Shown here piece by piece: positions 9,420 through 17,055 of a stretch of DNA of 64,000 nt. Source of the stretch: Herbaspirillum sp. SJZ107 (GTDB lineage Bacteria > Pseudomonadota > Gammaproteobacteria > Burkholderiales > Burkholderiaceae_D). Under the pieces are notes generated by a model that was given only the letters and a program-made list of their open reading frames with translations, was not told the origin of the DNA and ran no database searches. Every line of letters begins with the position of its first letter. Within the stretch, counting starts at the first letter, position 1. The position numbers were made by a program, and so were the translations under genes. Location: contig NZ_VFNH01000005.1 in assembly GCF_006715485.1 (NCBI RefSeq), positions 1 to 64,000 on the forward strand. The letters run 5' to 3'.

Positions 9420-11012
9420 TCATTCGTCTTTGGCCCCGTCGATGCCCAGCTCGGCGATCTTGCGCGTGATGGTATTGCGCCCGATCCCCAGCCGGATCGC
9501 CGCATCGTTCTTGCGCCCGTGGGTGTGCTTCAGCGCGGTGCGGATCAGCGCCGACTCGAACTGCCGCCCCAGCACATCCATCACCTCGACCTGGCCGTCC
9601 GACAGCATGCGCGCCGCCTGCAGCTCCAGCAGGCCGATCCAGCCGTCGGCGCCGTTCGCCAGCACCGACCCGAAGCCGGCGCCGGCGCCGGCGATGCCCA
9701 GCGCCGCACCGTCGGCGCCGTTGGCGCCCATGGCCCCGCTTATCGACCCATTCATCGAGCCATTGATGGCGCCGTTCAGGGCCGCGCTCAGGGGTCCGGC
9801 CGACGGTGCCGGCATCGCCACCGCCGCGCCCAGGCTGTTCAGGGCCGGCAGGCTTTGCTGGGCCTGGGTCAGGTCGCGTGGCAAGTCCTTGACCTCGACC
9901 GTCTGGCCAGGGGCCATCACGGTGATCCAGTTGCACAGGTTTTCCAGCTGGCGCACGTTGCCCGGCAACTCCAGGCCGGAGAGGAAACGCGTCGCCTCCT
10001 CGCTCAGGCGTTTCGGTTCGACGCCCAGCTGGTGTGCACTCTGCACCAGGAAGTGGCGCACCAGAATGGGGATATCCTCACGGCGCTCGCGCAGGCTCGG
10101 CAGGCGCAGGCGGATCACGTTGAGGCGGTGGTACAAGTCCTCACGGAACAAACCGTCGCGTACGCGCTGTTCCAGGTTCTGGTGGGTGGCCGCGATCACG
10201 CGCACGTTGGCCTTCACCGGCTGGTGCCCGCCGACGCGGTAGAAGTGGCCGTCGGACAGCACGCGCAGCAATCGCGTCTGCAGGTCGAACGGCATGTCGC
10301 CGATCTCGTCCAGGAACAGCGTGCCGTTCTCGGCCTGCTCGAAGCGGCCGCGCCGCATCGCCTGGGCGCCGGTGAAGGCGCCGCGCTCGTGGCCGAACAG
10401 TTCGGATTCCAGCAGGTCCTTCGGAATCGCCGCCGTGTTCAGCGCAATGAAGGGTTGCGCGGCACGCGGACTGTGCTTGTGCAGCGCGCGCGCCACCAGT
10501 TCCTTGCCGGTACCGCTCTCGCCGGTAATCAGTACCGTCACGTTCGATTGCGACAGGCGGCCGATGGCGCGGAACACTTCCTGCATCGCCGGTGCCTGGC
10601 CCAGGATTTCCGGGGTCTCGGTCGGCGCGATCTCGACGCTGGCTTCGCGCAGGCTTTCTTCCAGCGCGCGCCGGATCAGGGCGACGGCCTTGTCGATATC
10701 GAAGGGTTTGGCGAGGTATTCGAAGGCGCCGCCCTGGAACGAGGCGACCGCCGAATCGAGGTCGGAAAAGGCGGTGATCACGATCACCGGGAGACCGGGG
10801 TGGCTTTCCTTGACGGCCGCCAGCAGGTCGAGGCCGGATTCGCCCGGCATCCGGATATCCGACACCAGCACTTGCGGCGTGTCGGTTTCGAACGCGGCCA
10901 GGGCCTCGCGCCCGCTGGCAAAGCTCCGGGTTGCGAGGTTTTCACGCGCCAGGGCTTTTTCCAGCACCCAGCGGATCGATGCATCGTCGTCGACAATCCA
11001 GATTGGTTTCAT
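9420..11012 (-). CDS. ntrC: Nitrogen regulator NtrC (NR(I)), sigma-54 activator
   Basis: Response regulator that activates sigma-54 promoters under nitrogen limitation; 530 aa against about 469 in E. coli. An N-terminal receiver has the phosphoacceptor Asp in VSDIRMPGESG. The AAA+ domain has Walker A GESGTGKE, the sigma-54 contact loop GAFTGA and Walker B LFLDEIGD. A C-terminal Fis-type helix-turn-helix includes GRNTITRKIAEL. The extra length is a Gly/Ala/Asn-rich linker at about residues 388-457 between AAA+ and DNA-binding domains. It follows ntrB by 60 nt in the same direction, so the pair forms one transcript. A readable target site lies upstream of glnA nearby. Confidence 0.96.
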   Translation of the reverse strand: MKPIWIVDDDASIRWVLEKALARENLATRSFASGREALAAFETDTPQVLVSDIRMPGESGLDLLAAVKESHPGLPVIVITAFSDLDSAVASFQGGAFEYLAKPFDIDKAVALIRRALEESLREASVEIAPTETPEILGQAPAMQEVFRAIGRLSQSNVTVLITGESGTGKELVARALHKHSPRAAQPFIALNTAAIPKDLLESELFGHERGAFTGAQAMRRGRFEQAENGTLFLDEIGDMPFDLQTRLLRVLSDGHFYRVGGHQPVKANVRVIAATHQNLEQRVRDGLFREDLYHRLNVIRLRLPSLRERREDIPILVRHFLVQSAHQLGVEPKRLSEEATRFLSGLELPGNVRQLENLCNWITVMAPGQTVEVKDLPRDLTQAQQSLPALNSLGAAVAMPAPSAGPLSAALNGAINGSMNGSISGAMGANGADGAALGIAGAGAGFGSVLANGADGWIGLLELQAARMLSDGQVEVMDVLGRQFESALIRTALKHTHGRKNDAAIRLGIGRNTITRKIAELGIDGAKDE

Positions 11013-11072
11013 TAGTTCTTGCTTCCCGCGCTAGTTCAAGGGGGACTTCCGTGTCGCCCTCTCCTCCCCCGC

Positions 11073-12158
11073 TTATGGCAGGGGAATCAGGATGCGGAAG
11101 TCCGTTAGTCCAGGCCGGCTTTCGCACTCGATCAGGCCCATGTGCTGCTGCACGAAGGTCTGCGCCAAGGTGAGCCCGAGTCCGCTGCCGCCTTCGCGCC
11201 CCGAGACCAGGGGGTAGAAGATACGGTCGCGGATCTCGGGCGCGATGCCCGGTCCGTTATCGATGATATGCAAGTCTAATGCCAGCCCGTAACGGACCTT
11301 CGCCAGGGTGACCTGGCGCGCCACGCGCGTGCACAATACGATCTCGGCGTTGCCCTCGGCGATGCGGCCGCGCAGCGCCTGGGCGGCGTTGTGGACGATG
11401 TTCAGCACGGCCTGGATCAGTTGTTCCTTGTCGCCGCGGAATTCGGGAATCGAGGCGTCGTAGTCGCGCCGGATCGCCAGGCCCGACGGGAACTCGGCCA
11501 GCACCAGGCTGCGCACCCGTTCGCACACTTCGTGGATATTGACGTCGCCGACGATGTGCGGACGGCGGTGCGGCGCCAGCAGGCGGTCGACCAGGGTCTG
11601 CAGGCGGTCGGCTTCCTTGATGATCACCTGGGTGTATTCGCGCAGGGCGTTCAGGTGGGCGTCCGGCAATTCCAGTTCCAGCAGCTGTGCCGCGCCGCGG
11701 ATGCCGCCCAGCGGGTTCTTGATCTCGTGCGCGAGATTGCGGATCAGTTCCTTGTTGGCCTGGCTCTGGTCGAGCAGGCGTTCTTCGCGGTCGAGTTTCA
11801 GCTGCTGCACGTTTTCGCGCAGCTCGACCACCACTTCGGCTTCGCCGGCGGCGCTGACGATGATGTGCACGTGCAGCGGCTCGCGCGCCGGCCGGTGCAG
11901 GGTCAGGTCCTGGCGCAGGTCGGCATACTTGTGGGCGGCGGCCTGCTGGCACAGCGTGCCGAGTTCTTCGCCGTTGGTGAACAGGCTGGCCAGCTTCTGG
12001 CGCGACAGCGATTTGACCGAGATCTCGAGCAGGTGCTCGGCCGCCGGATTGGCGTGCCGCACCAGGCCGCAGGCATCCACCACCAGCACGGCGGACGCGA
12101 GCAGATCGAGGCCGGCAAAGCGGTCGTTGGCGGGAGGATGGGGCGGAATGGCGTTCAT
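11073..12158 (-). CDS. ntrB: Nitrogen sensor histidine kinase NtrB (NR(II))
   Basis: Cytoplasmic histidine kinase/phosphatase that, with PII, sets NtrC phosphorylation; 361 aa. An N-terminal PAS domain (about residues 15-120) is followed by the H-box AHEIKNPLGGIRGAAQ with the phosphoacceptor at His144, then the HATPase with N-box VLNIVHNAAQAL and G-boxes DNGPGIAP and GGSGLGLTL. There are no transmembrane segments, as expected for NtrB. It lies directly upstream of ntrC and downstream of a DUF4124 gene and glnA, the conserved glnA-ntrBC order with one gene interposed. Confidence 0.96.
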   Translation of the reverse strand: MNAIPPHPPANDRFAGLDLLASAVLVVDACGLVRHANPAAEHLLEISVKSLSRQKLASLFTNGEELGTLCQQAAAHKYADLRQDLTLHRPAREPLHVHIIVSAAGEAEVVVELRENVQQLKLDREERLLDQSQANKELIRNLAHEIKNPLGGIRGAAQLLELELPDAHLNALREYTQVIIKEADRLQTLVDRLLAPHRRPHIVGDVNIHEVCERVRSLVLAEFPSGLAIRRDYDASIPEFRGDKEQLIQAVLNIVHNAAQALRGRIAEGNAEIVLCTRVARQVTLAKVRYGLALDLHIIDNGPGIAPEIRDRIFYPLVSGREGGSGLGLTLAQTFVQQHMGLIECESRPGLTDFRILIPLP

Positions 12159-12210
12159 GCGGCCTTGGTATCTGCGTGCGTTGGTGTCAGCGTGTCAGCG
12201 TGCGTCTGCG

Positions 12211-12759
12211 TCAGCGAGTATTGGCGATCTCGCGCTTGATCGCCTCGACGTTCTTTTCGGCGCGGCCGATGTCGTCGCGCATGCCGGCCACGCGTTCCTG
12301 GTACTTCGCGTAATTCTTCTCGTTGCCCTGGCGCTCGGGCTCGCCGTTGTTGAAGTCGCGCTTCAGGTCGGCCAGCTTCTTTTCCTCGGCGCGCAGCTCT
12401 TCGTTGAGGATCTCGCGGCGGTCGTCGTCGCGCGCGCGCTGGGTGGACGTGTCCACGCGCGGGAAATTCGACGGGCTGGCGCCCGCCGGACGTGCCGCGC
12501 CCTGGCGCATGGTCACCGCCGGCGACGGTGCGGGGTTCGGACGTGCAGCCTGCGGCGGCGCAGGAATATAGCCGGGCAGGTCGAGCGCCTTGCAGCCGGA
12601 TTTATTGATGTCGGTGAATTCGACCCGGCCGTTCTTGTCGACGCATTTATAGACAGTGGAATCGGCGTGGGCACTGGGATGCGCCATGGCCGCGATCAGC
12701 GTAAAGGCTGCCGCGATACCGGCCGGGCGCAAAATAAAGCTGTTGCTTGTCATCTGCAT
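12211..12759 (-). CDS. DUF4124-domain exported protein
   Basis: Small secreted protein of unknown function, about 180 aa. A signal peptide (ending near AHPSAHA) leads into a DUF4124 domain, recognisable from VYKCVDKNGRVEFTD, a short beta-rich module common in beta- and gammaproteobacterial envelope proteins. A Pro/Ala-rich spacer follows, then a charged helical C-terminal half (about residues 110-180) likely to form a coiled coil. The start is uncertain: ATGs at 12759 and 12753 fit the signal peptide, while the longer frame from 12813 places extra residues before it. It is interposed between glnA and ntrB, 52 nt upstream of ntrB. Confidence 0.8.
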   Translation of the reverse strand: MQMTSNSFILRPAGIAAAFTLIAAMAHPSAHADSTVYKCVDKNGRVEFTDINKSGCKALDLPGYIPAPPQAARPNPAPSPAVTMRQGAARPAGASPSNFPRVDTSTQRARDDDRREILNEELRAEEKKLADLKRDFNNGEPERQGNEKNYAKYQERVAGMRDDIGRAEKNVEAIKREIANTR

Positions 12760-12832
12760 CAGGTCAGTCGACACGGAAAGTGTCTGGTTGGGAATCCACC
12801 GACTATACCCCATTCACTGGACATTCAACGAG

Positions 12833-12869
12833 AAACGCGGAGGAGCCTACCGGCTTTCTCCGCGTTTTT
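12833..12869. terminator. Hairpin terminator downstream of glnA
   Basis: A 10-bp outer stem (12833-12842 with 12858-12867) and a 4-bp inner stem around TACC form one long hairpin. The T-run is clean on the plus strand (TTTTT) and weaker on the minus strand, where glnA would end. It probably insulates glnA from the DUF4124-ntrBC transcript at least partly. Confidence 0.6.
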
Positions 12870-12943
12870 GTTACCGCAAGGATACACATTGCCGGGCTGG
12901 CATGCCAGGCCAGCAACGTACTTTCCCGCAGTGACCTGATCGA

Positions 12944-14359
12944 TTACGACGAGTAGTACATGTCGAATTCGGCCGGGTGCGGGGTCATGCGCAGACGCTG
13001 GACTTCGCCCATCTTCAGGTCGATGTAGGCGTCGATCATGCTGTCGCTGAACACGCCGCCGCGGGTCAGGAACTCGCGGTCCTTGTTCAGGGCGTCCAGC
13101 GCTTCTTCCAGCGAGGCGCACACGGTCGGGATCAGCTTGTCTTCTTCCGGCGGCAGGTGGTACAGGTCCTTGGTCGCGGCTTCGCCCGGGTGGATCTTGT
13201 TCTGGATGCCGTCCAGGCCGGCCATCAGCAGGGCAGCGAAGCACAGGTAGACGTTGGCCAGCGGGTCCGGGAAGCGGGTCTCGATGCGGCGGCCTTTCGG
13301 GTTCGCCACGTGCGGGATACGGATCGAGGCCGAACGGTTCTTGGCCGAGTAAGCCAGCTTGACCGGGGCTTCGTAGCCCGGCACCAGGCGCTTGTACGAG
13401 TTGGTGCCCGGGTTGGTGATCGCGTTCAGGGCCTTGGCGTGCTTGATGATGCCGCCGATGTAGAACAGGGCGGTTTCCGACAGGCCGGCATAGCCGTCGC
13501 CGGCGAACAGGTTCTTGCCGTCTTTCCAGATCGACTGGTGTACGTGCATGCCCGAGCCGTTATCGCCGTTCATCGGCTTCGGCATGAAGGTCGCGGTCTT
13601 GCCGTAGCTGTGGGCCACGTTCCAGATCACATACTTCAGGTTCTGGGTCCAGTCGGCGCGCTCGACCAGGGTCGAGAACTTGGTGCCGAGTTCCATCTGG
13701 CCGGCGCCGGCCACTTCGTGGTGGTGCACTTCGACCGGGATGCCCAGCGATTCGAGGATCAGCGACATTTCCGAACGCATGTCCTGGAAGCTGTCGACCG
13801 GCGGGACCGGGAAGTAGCCGCCCTTGACGGTCGGACGGTGGCCGCTGTTGCCGCCTTCGAATTCCTTGTCGGTCGACCAGGACGCTTCTTCGGAGTCGAT
13901 CTTGACGAACGAACCCGACATGTCGATCTTCCAGCGGACCGAGTCGAAGATGAAGAATTCCGGCTCCGGGCCGAAGAATGCGGTGTCGCCGATGCCCGAC
14001 GACTTCAGGTAGGCTTCGGCGCGCTTGGCGATCGAGCGCGGATCGCGGTCATAGCCCTTGCCGTCCGCCGGTTCGATCACGTCGCACTGCATGAACACGG
14101 TGGTCTCTTCCATGAACGGGTCGAGGTTGGCGGTGTTCGGGTCCGGAATCAGCAGCATGTCCGATGCTTCGATGCCTTTCCAGCCGGCGATCGACGAACC
14201 GTCGAAAGCGTGGCCGGACTCGAATTTGTCTGCGTCGAAGTGCGAGATCGGCACGGTCACGTGCTGTTCCTTGCCGCGCGTATCGGCGAAGCGCAAATCA
14301 ACGAACTTGACTTCGTTGTCCTTCAGCATCTGCATTACATCTGCGGCGGTCCTTGCCAT
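12944..14359 (-). CDS. glnA: Glutamine synthetase type I
   Basis: Dodecameric cytoplasmic enzyme making glutamine from glutamate, ammonia and ATP; 471 aa, the normal GSI length. The start is the ATG at 14359 (MARTAADVMQML), preceded by TTAGGAGAT; the longer frame from 14419 is a non-coding extension. Family signatures include the N-terminal FDGSSIAGWKG and the ATP-binding KPMNGDNGSGMHVHQS. The adenylylation Tyr is present in DLYHLPPEE near the C-terminus, so GlnE control is likely. A sigma-54 promoter and an NtrC site lie upstream. Divergent from the rhodanese gene. Confidence 0.98.
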   Translation of the reverse strand: MARTAADVMQMLKDNEVKFVDLRFADTRGKEQHVTVPISHFDADKFESGHAFDGSSIAGWKGIEASDMLLIPDPNTANLDPFMEETTVFMQCDVIEPADGKGYDRDPRSIAKRAEAYLKSSGIGDTAFFGPEPEFFIFDSVRWKIDMSGSFVKIDSEEASWSTDKEFEGGNSGHRPTVKGGYFPVPPVDSFQDMRSEMSLILESLGIPVEVHHHEVAGAGQMELGTKFSTLVERADWTQNLKYVIWNVAHSYGKTATFMPKPMNGDNGSGMHVHQSIWKDGKNLFAGDGYAGLSETALFYIGGIIKHAKALNAITNPGTNSYKRLVPGYEAPVKLAYSAKNRSASIRIPHVANPKGRRIETRFPDPLANVYLCFAALLMAGLDGIQNKIHPGEAATKDLYHLPPEEDKLIPTVCASLEEALDALNKDREFLTRGGVFSDSMIDAYIDLKMGEVQRLRMTPHPAEFDMYYSS

Positions 14360-14428
14360 TCGTGTATCTCCTAAGTGAAAAAGGGGTGCCGGTACGTTAT
14401 TGAACGTGCGGCAGCGCACTCTGTATGT

Positions 14429-14444
14429 AGCACTAAGTGTGCCA
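14429..14444 (-). promoter_or_regulatory. Sigma-54 promoter of glnA
   Basis: On the minus strand the sequence reads TGGCACACTTAGTGCT. Against the consensus TGGCAC-N5-TTGCW the -24 element is perfect and the -12 element GTGCT keeps the essential GC with correct 10-nt spacing from GG. It lies about 70 nt upstream of the glnA start codon, leaving room for a normal leader. Confidence 0.8.
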
Positions 14445-14553
14445 GCATTTGATCATGAGCAAATAGATAATCCATTGTTGGAGTACGCAGGATTTGCCCA
14501 TTAAAATCAACGATCCGCAGCGGATGCACAAGTTTGATGCACACTCATGCATA

Positions 14554-14570
14554 CGCACCAATCGGGTGCA
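14554..14570. promoter_or_regulatory. NtrC-binding site (glnA enhancer)
   Basis: The sequence CGCACCAATCGGGTGCA matches the NtrC dyad TGCACC-N5-GGTGCA in all but the first base. It sits about 110-140 nt upstream of the sigma-54 promoter, the usual enhancer distance. Confidence 0.75.
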
Positions 14571-14679
14571 ACTTTTTAAGTATGCACCAAGTTAAAGCGG
14601 CGTGCACCAAATGTGCGAGCCCATGCGAAGGGTGTTCCGCCGCGGTGCGCGCCCGCCATCATAGTCGACAGGAGAACGA

Positions 14680-15138
14680 ATGAGCACCATAGACGATATT
14701 CTCGACACCGCGCGCAGCCGCGGCGAAGGCCAGCCCTACGCCGGCGCCGTCACCCCGCAGGAAGCCTTCGCGCTCGTGCAGGCCGATCCGCGTGTCAAGC
14801 TGGTCGACGTGCGCACGAATGCGGAGCGCGACTGGATCGGCCGCCCCGCCATCCCCGAGCAGCAGCACGGCGCGGTGCAGTGGACCCTGTACCCGGGCGG
14901 CGCGCCGAACCCGGATTTCGCGACCCAGCTGCAGCAGGTGGCGGACAAGGAAGACGTGGTGCTGTTCCTGTGCCGCTCGGGTGTGCGCTCGCGCCATGCG
15001 GCGCGCGTGGCCACCGAACTCGGCTTCCAGGACGCCTATGACATCCTGGAAGGTTTCGAGGGCGACCGCGATGCCGAGGGCCACCGCAAGACCGTGGGTG
15101 GCTGGTGCAAGGCCGGGCTGCCCTGGGTCGGCGCCTGA
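14680..15138 (+). CDS. Rhodanese-like domain protein
   Basis: Single-domain rhodanese/sulfurtransferase-fold protein, 152 aa, cytoplasmic. The LVDVRTNAERDWIGRP segment marks the start of the fold and the active-site loop is CRSGVRSR with the persulfide-forming Cys near residue 95. An R-S-x-x-A helix cap follows, as in GlpE/YgaP-type domains. The start at 14680 has CAGGAGAACGA upstream. It stands alone and is divergent from glnA; no sulfur-metabolism gene is adjacent, so the acceptor is unknown. Confidence 0.9.
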   Translation: MSTIDDILDTARSRGEGQPYAGAVTPQEAFALVQADPRVKLVDVRTNAERDWIGRPAIPEQQHGAVQWTLYPGGAPNPDFATQLQQVADKEDVVLFLCRSGVRSRHAARVATELGFQDAYDILEGFEGDRDAEGHRKTVGGWCKAGLPWVGA

Positions 15139-15214
15139 GCGCCTGGCGGGCGCCACCTGTGGAACGCATGGGTTAGCTTAGGAAAACGTCACCTTTTTTC
15201 CGAAAGCTAACAAA

Positions 15215-15688
15215 ATGACAATCCGTAAGCTCCTGCCTTCCGCCCTGATCGGCGCCGTCGCCAGTGCCCGCTCGATGACGCCGATGGCCACCCTCTCGAC
15301 CGCACGCCTAGCCGGGCGCGACACGCCGGGCCGCCTCGCCCTGCTCGACCGTCCGCTGTTCAAATACGGCGCGCTGGCGATGGGCGTGGGCGAACTGTTC
15401 GGCGACAAGATGAAATCCGCGCCCGACCGCACCGTGTTTCTCGGCCTGCTGTCGCGCGTGATGAGCGCCGGGATCGCCGGTGCGGCCCTGGCGCCGAAGG
15501 GTGAGGAGAAAGCCGGCGCCGCCATTGCGGTGGCGACGGCAGTGCCCCTTGCCTACCTGACGCTGGCCGGGCGCAAGCAGGCGATGGCGCGCATCGGCCA
15601 GACACGCAGCGGCTTGATCGAGGATGCGCTGGTCGTGGCGGCAGGTGCGGCGATCGTGGCGCTGTCGACGCGGTCGCCGCAGGATTAA
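15215..15688 (+). CDS. DUF4126 family membrane protein
   Basis: Small membrane protein of unknown function, 157 aa. The N-terminal segment with SALIGAVASARSMTP and the hydrophobic segments around residues 85-115 and 135-152 match the DUF4126 family (three to four helices, Gly/Ala-rich). Its end overlaps the convergently transcribed TAXI-family gene by 4 nt. Upstream it follows the rhodanese gene by 76 nt. No function is proposed. Confidence 0.8.
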   Translation: MTIRKLLPSALIGAVASARSMTPMATLSTARLAGRDTPGRLALLDRPLFKYGALAMGVGELFGDKMKSAPDRTVFLGLLSRVMSAGIAGAALAPKGEEKAGAAIAVATAVPLAYLTLAGRKQAMARIGQTRSGLIEDALVVAAGAAIVALSTRSPQD

Positions 15689-17016
15689 CCGGCGGCCTTG
15701 CCCTGCACCCGCTGGCGTACGAAATTGATATGGCTGCGCAGCCCGTACAGGGCATCCGCATACGACAGCGGAATCGAAATGTGATTCACGCGCTGCTCGA
15801 TCTCGTCGAGCCGGCGCAGCAGGTCGGCGCGCACTTCGTCGCGGTGCGCCGGATCGGCACCCTCCAATGCCTGCTCCACCGCGCGCAGCTGGCCGTACCA
15901 GCGGTACACGCGCGAGCGGATGCGCCACACGTATAAAGGCGGCACCACCTTCGACAGCGGAATGATCAGCGCCGCCAGCGCCACCGCCACCACCCACAGG
16001 CGGTCGAACAGGTTCGCCAGCCAGAACGACATGTAGCGCTGCAGGAAGGGCGGACCGTCGCGGTAGTACTTGGCGGCTTCCTTCGACACCGGGATCTCGG
16101 TATAGCGCGGCGACGGGAACTGGCCCTGCTGCTGGAACCAGCCGGTGCCGCCGTGGATCGTGGTGGCGGCATTCACGAACAGGTCGACCAGCGCCGGATG
16201 CAGCTGTTCGCGCGCGACCAGGGTCGCGGTCGGGGCGATCAGGTCGAAGTCCTGCGACGGGATGTCGCGCCCGAGGTCGACGATCCCGCGCGGCAGCACC
16301 ACGTGGGTCAGGAAGGGCAGGCGCCGCGTGTAGGCTTCGGCCTGGCGGAAGTCGAACAGGCGGATGCCCGGGGTCTGCAGCAGCATCTGCACCAGCGGCG
16401 CTTCCGGCGCCGAGCTGAATACCAGGCCGTCGATGCGGCCGTCCAGCAGCGCCATCGTGGCCGGCGTGTTCTCGAGCGCGGAAATGGTCAGCTGTTTCGG
16501 TTCGACGCCATTGGCGTCCAGCACCTGGCGGAACAGCTTAGGCACGCCGGTGCCTTCCGGGCCCAAGTTGATGCGCAGGCCTTTCAATTGCGTGAGGTTG
16601 CGGATCTCGGGCTGACGGCCTTTCTGAGCACGGAGAAACAGCCACACCGGCTCGGTGAACAGGCTGCCGAGCGATACCAGGCCATGCTGCCCTGCCCCCG
16701 CCGTGCCGCTCTGCACGAAAGCGATGTCGGCCTTGCCGTCGATCAGGCGCTGCAGGTTGTCCTGGGAACCGAGCGAGGGTTGCAGGTCGACCTTGATGCC
16801 GTCGCGCGCCAGGCTGGCCGCGTACTTGCGGCCGAATTCCTCGTAGGCGCTGTTGTCCTGGCCGGTGGCCAGCACCACGCGCCGCGGCGGCGCCGGGTCG
16901 ACCACGACGTAGGCGACCGCGCAGGCGATCGCCACCAGCACGATCGTCGGTGCCGACGCGGCCAGCAGGTCGCGCAGCGACACCAGGCTGAATTTGCGCA
17001 GGGCCGGCCGTTTCAT
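15685..17016 (-). CDS. TAXI-family TRAP solute-binding protein with membrane anchors
   Basis: Extracytoplasmic solute-binding protein of the TAXI (TRAP-associated extracytoplasmic immunogenic) family, 443 aa. One N-terminal helix (about residues 19-40) anchors it; the binding domain contains VVLATGQDNSAY and the TAXI-type RINLGPEGTGVPKLF. Unlike classical TAXI proteins it carries a C-terminal extension with a further hydrophobic helix (about residues 340-365) and a helical cytoplasmic tail. No TRAP permease gene (DctQM) is adjacent, so it may work with a distant permease or as a sensor-like protein. It lies 39 nt downstream of the large penicillin-binding protein and may be co-transcribed. 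Confidence 0.85.
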   Translation of the reverse strand: MKRPALRKFSLVSLRDLLAASAPTIVLVAIACAVAYVVVDPAPPRRVVLATGQDNSAYEEFGRKYAASLARDGIKVDLQPSLGSQDNLQRLIDGKADIAFVQSGTAGAGQHGLVSLGSLFTEPVWLFLRAQKGRQPEIRNLTQLKGLRINLGPEGTGVPKLFRQVLDANGVEPKQLTISALENTPATMALLDGRIDGLVFSSAPEAPLVQMLLQTPGIRLFDFRQAEAYTRRLPFLTHVVLPRGIVDLGRDIPSQDFDLIAPTATLVAREQLHPALVDLFVNAATTIHGGTGWFQQQGQFPSPRYTEIPVSKEAAKYYRDGPPFLQRYMSFWLANLFDRLWVVAVALAALIIPLSKVVPPLYVWRIRSRVYRWYGQLRAVEQALEGADPAHRDEVRADLLRRLDEIEQRVNHISIPLSYADALYGLRSHINFVRQRVQGKAAG

Positions 17017-17055
17017 CGTTGCACCGGCTCAGGCAGGCAAGCCCTCAATGCCGCC

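Larger units (their letters stand above)
14360..14679. promoter_or_regulatory. Divergent glnA/rhodanese control region
   Basis: A 320-bp non-coding region that is AT-richer than its flanks. It contains the glnA sigma-54 promoter and NtrC site annotated separately, and further TGCACC/TGCACA half-sites at 14525, 14538, 14583 and 14603, suggesting clustered NtrC binding. The rhodanese ribosome-binding site CAGGAGAACGA precedes 14680. Confidence 0.7.

Noticed and set aside
12897..12908. Perfect 12-nt palindrome CTGGCATGCCAG near the glnA end
   Set aside because: Single short GC-rich palindrome downstream of a gene; not enough to call a site.
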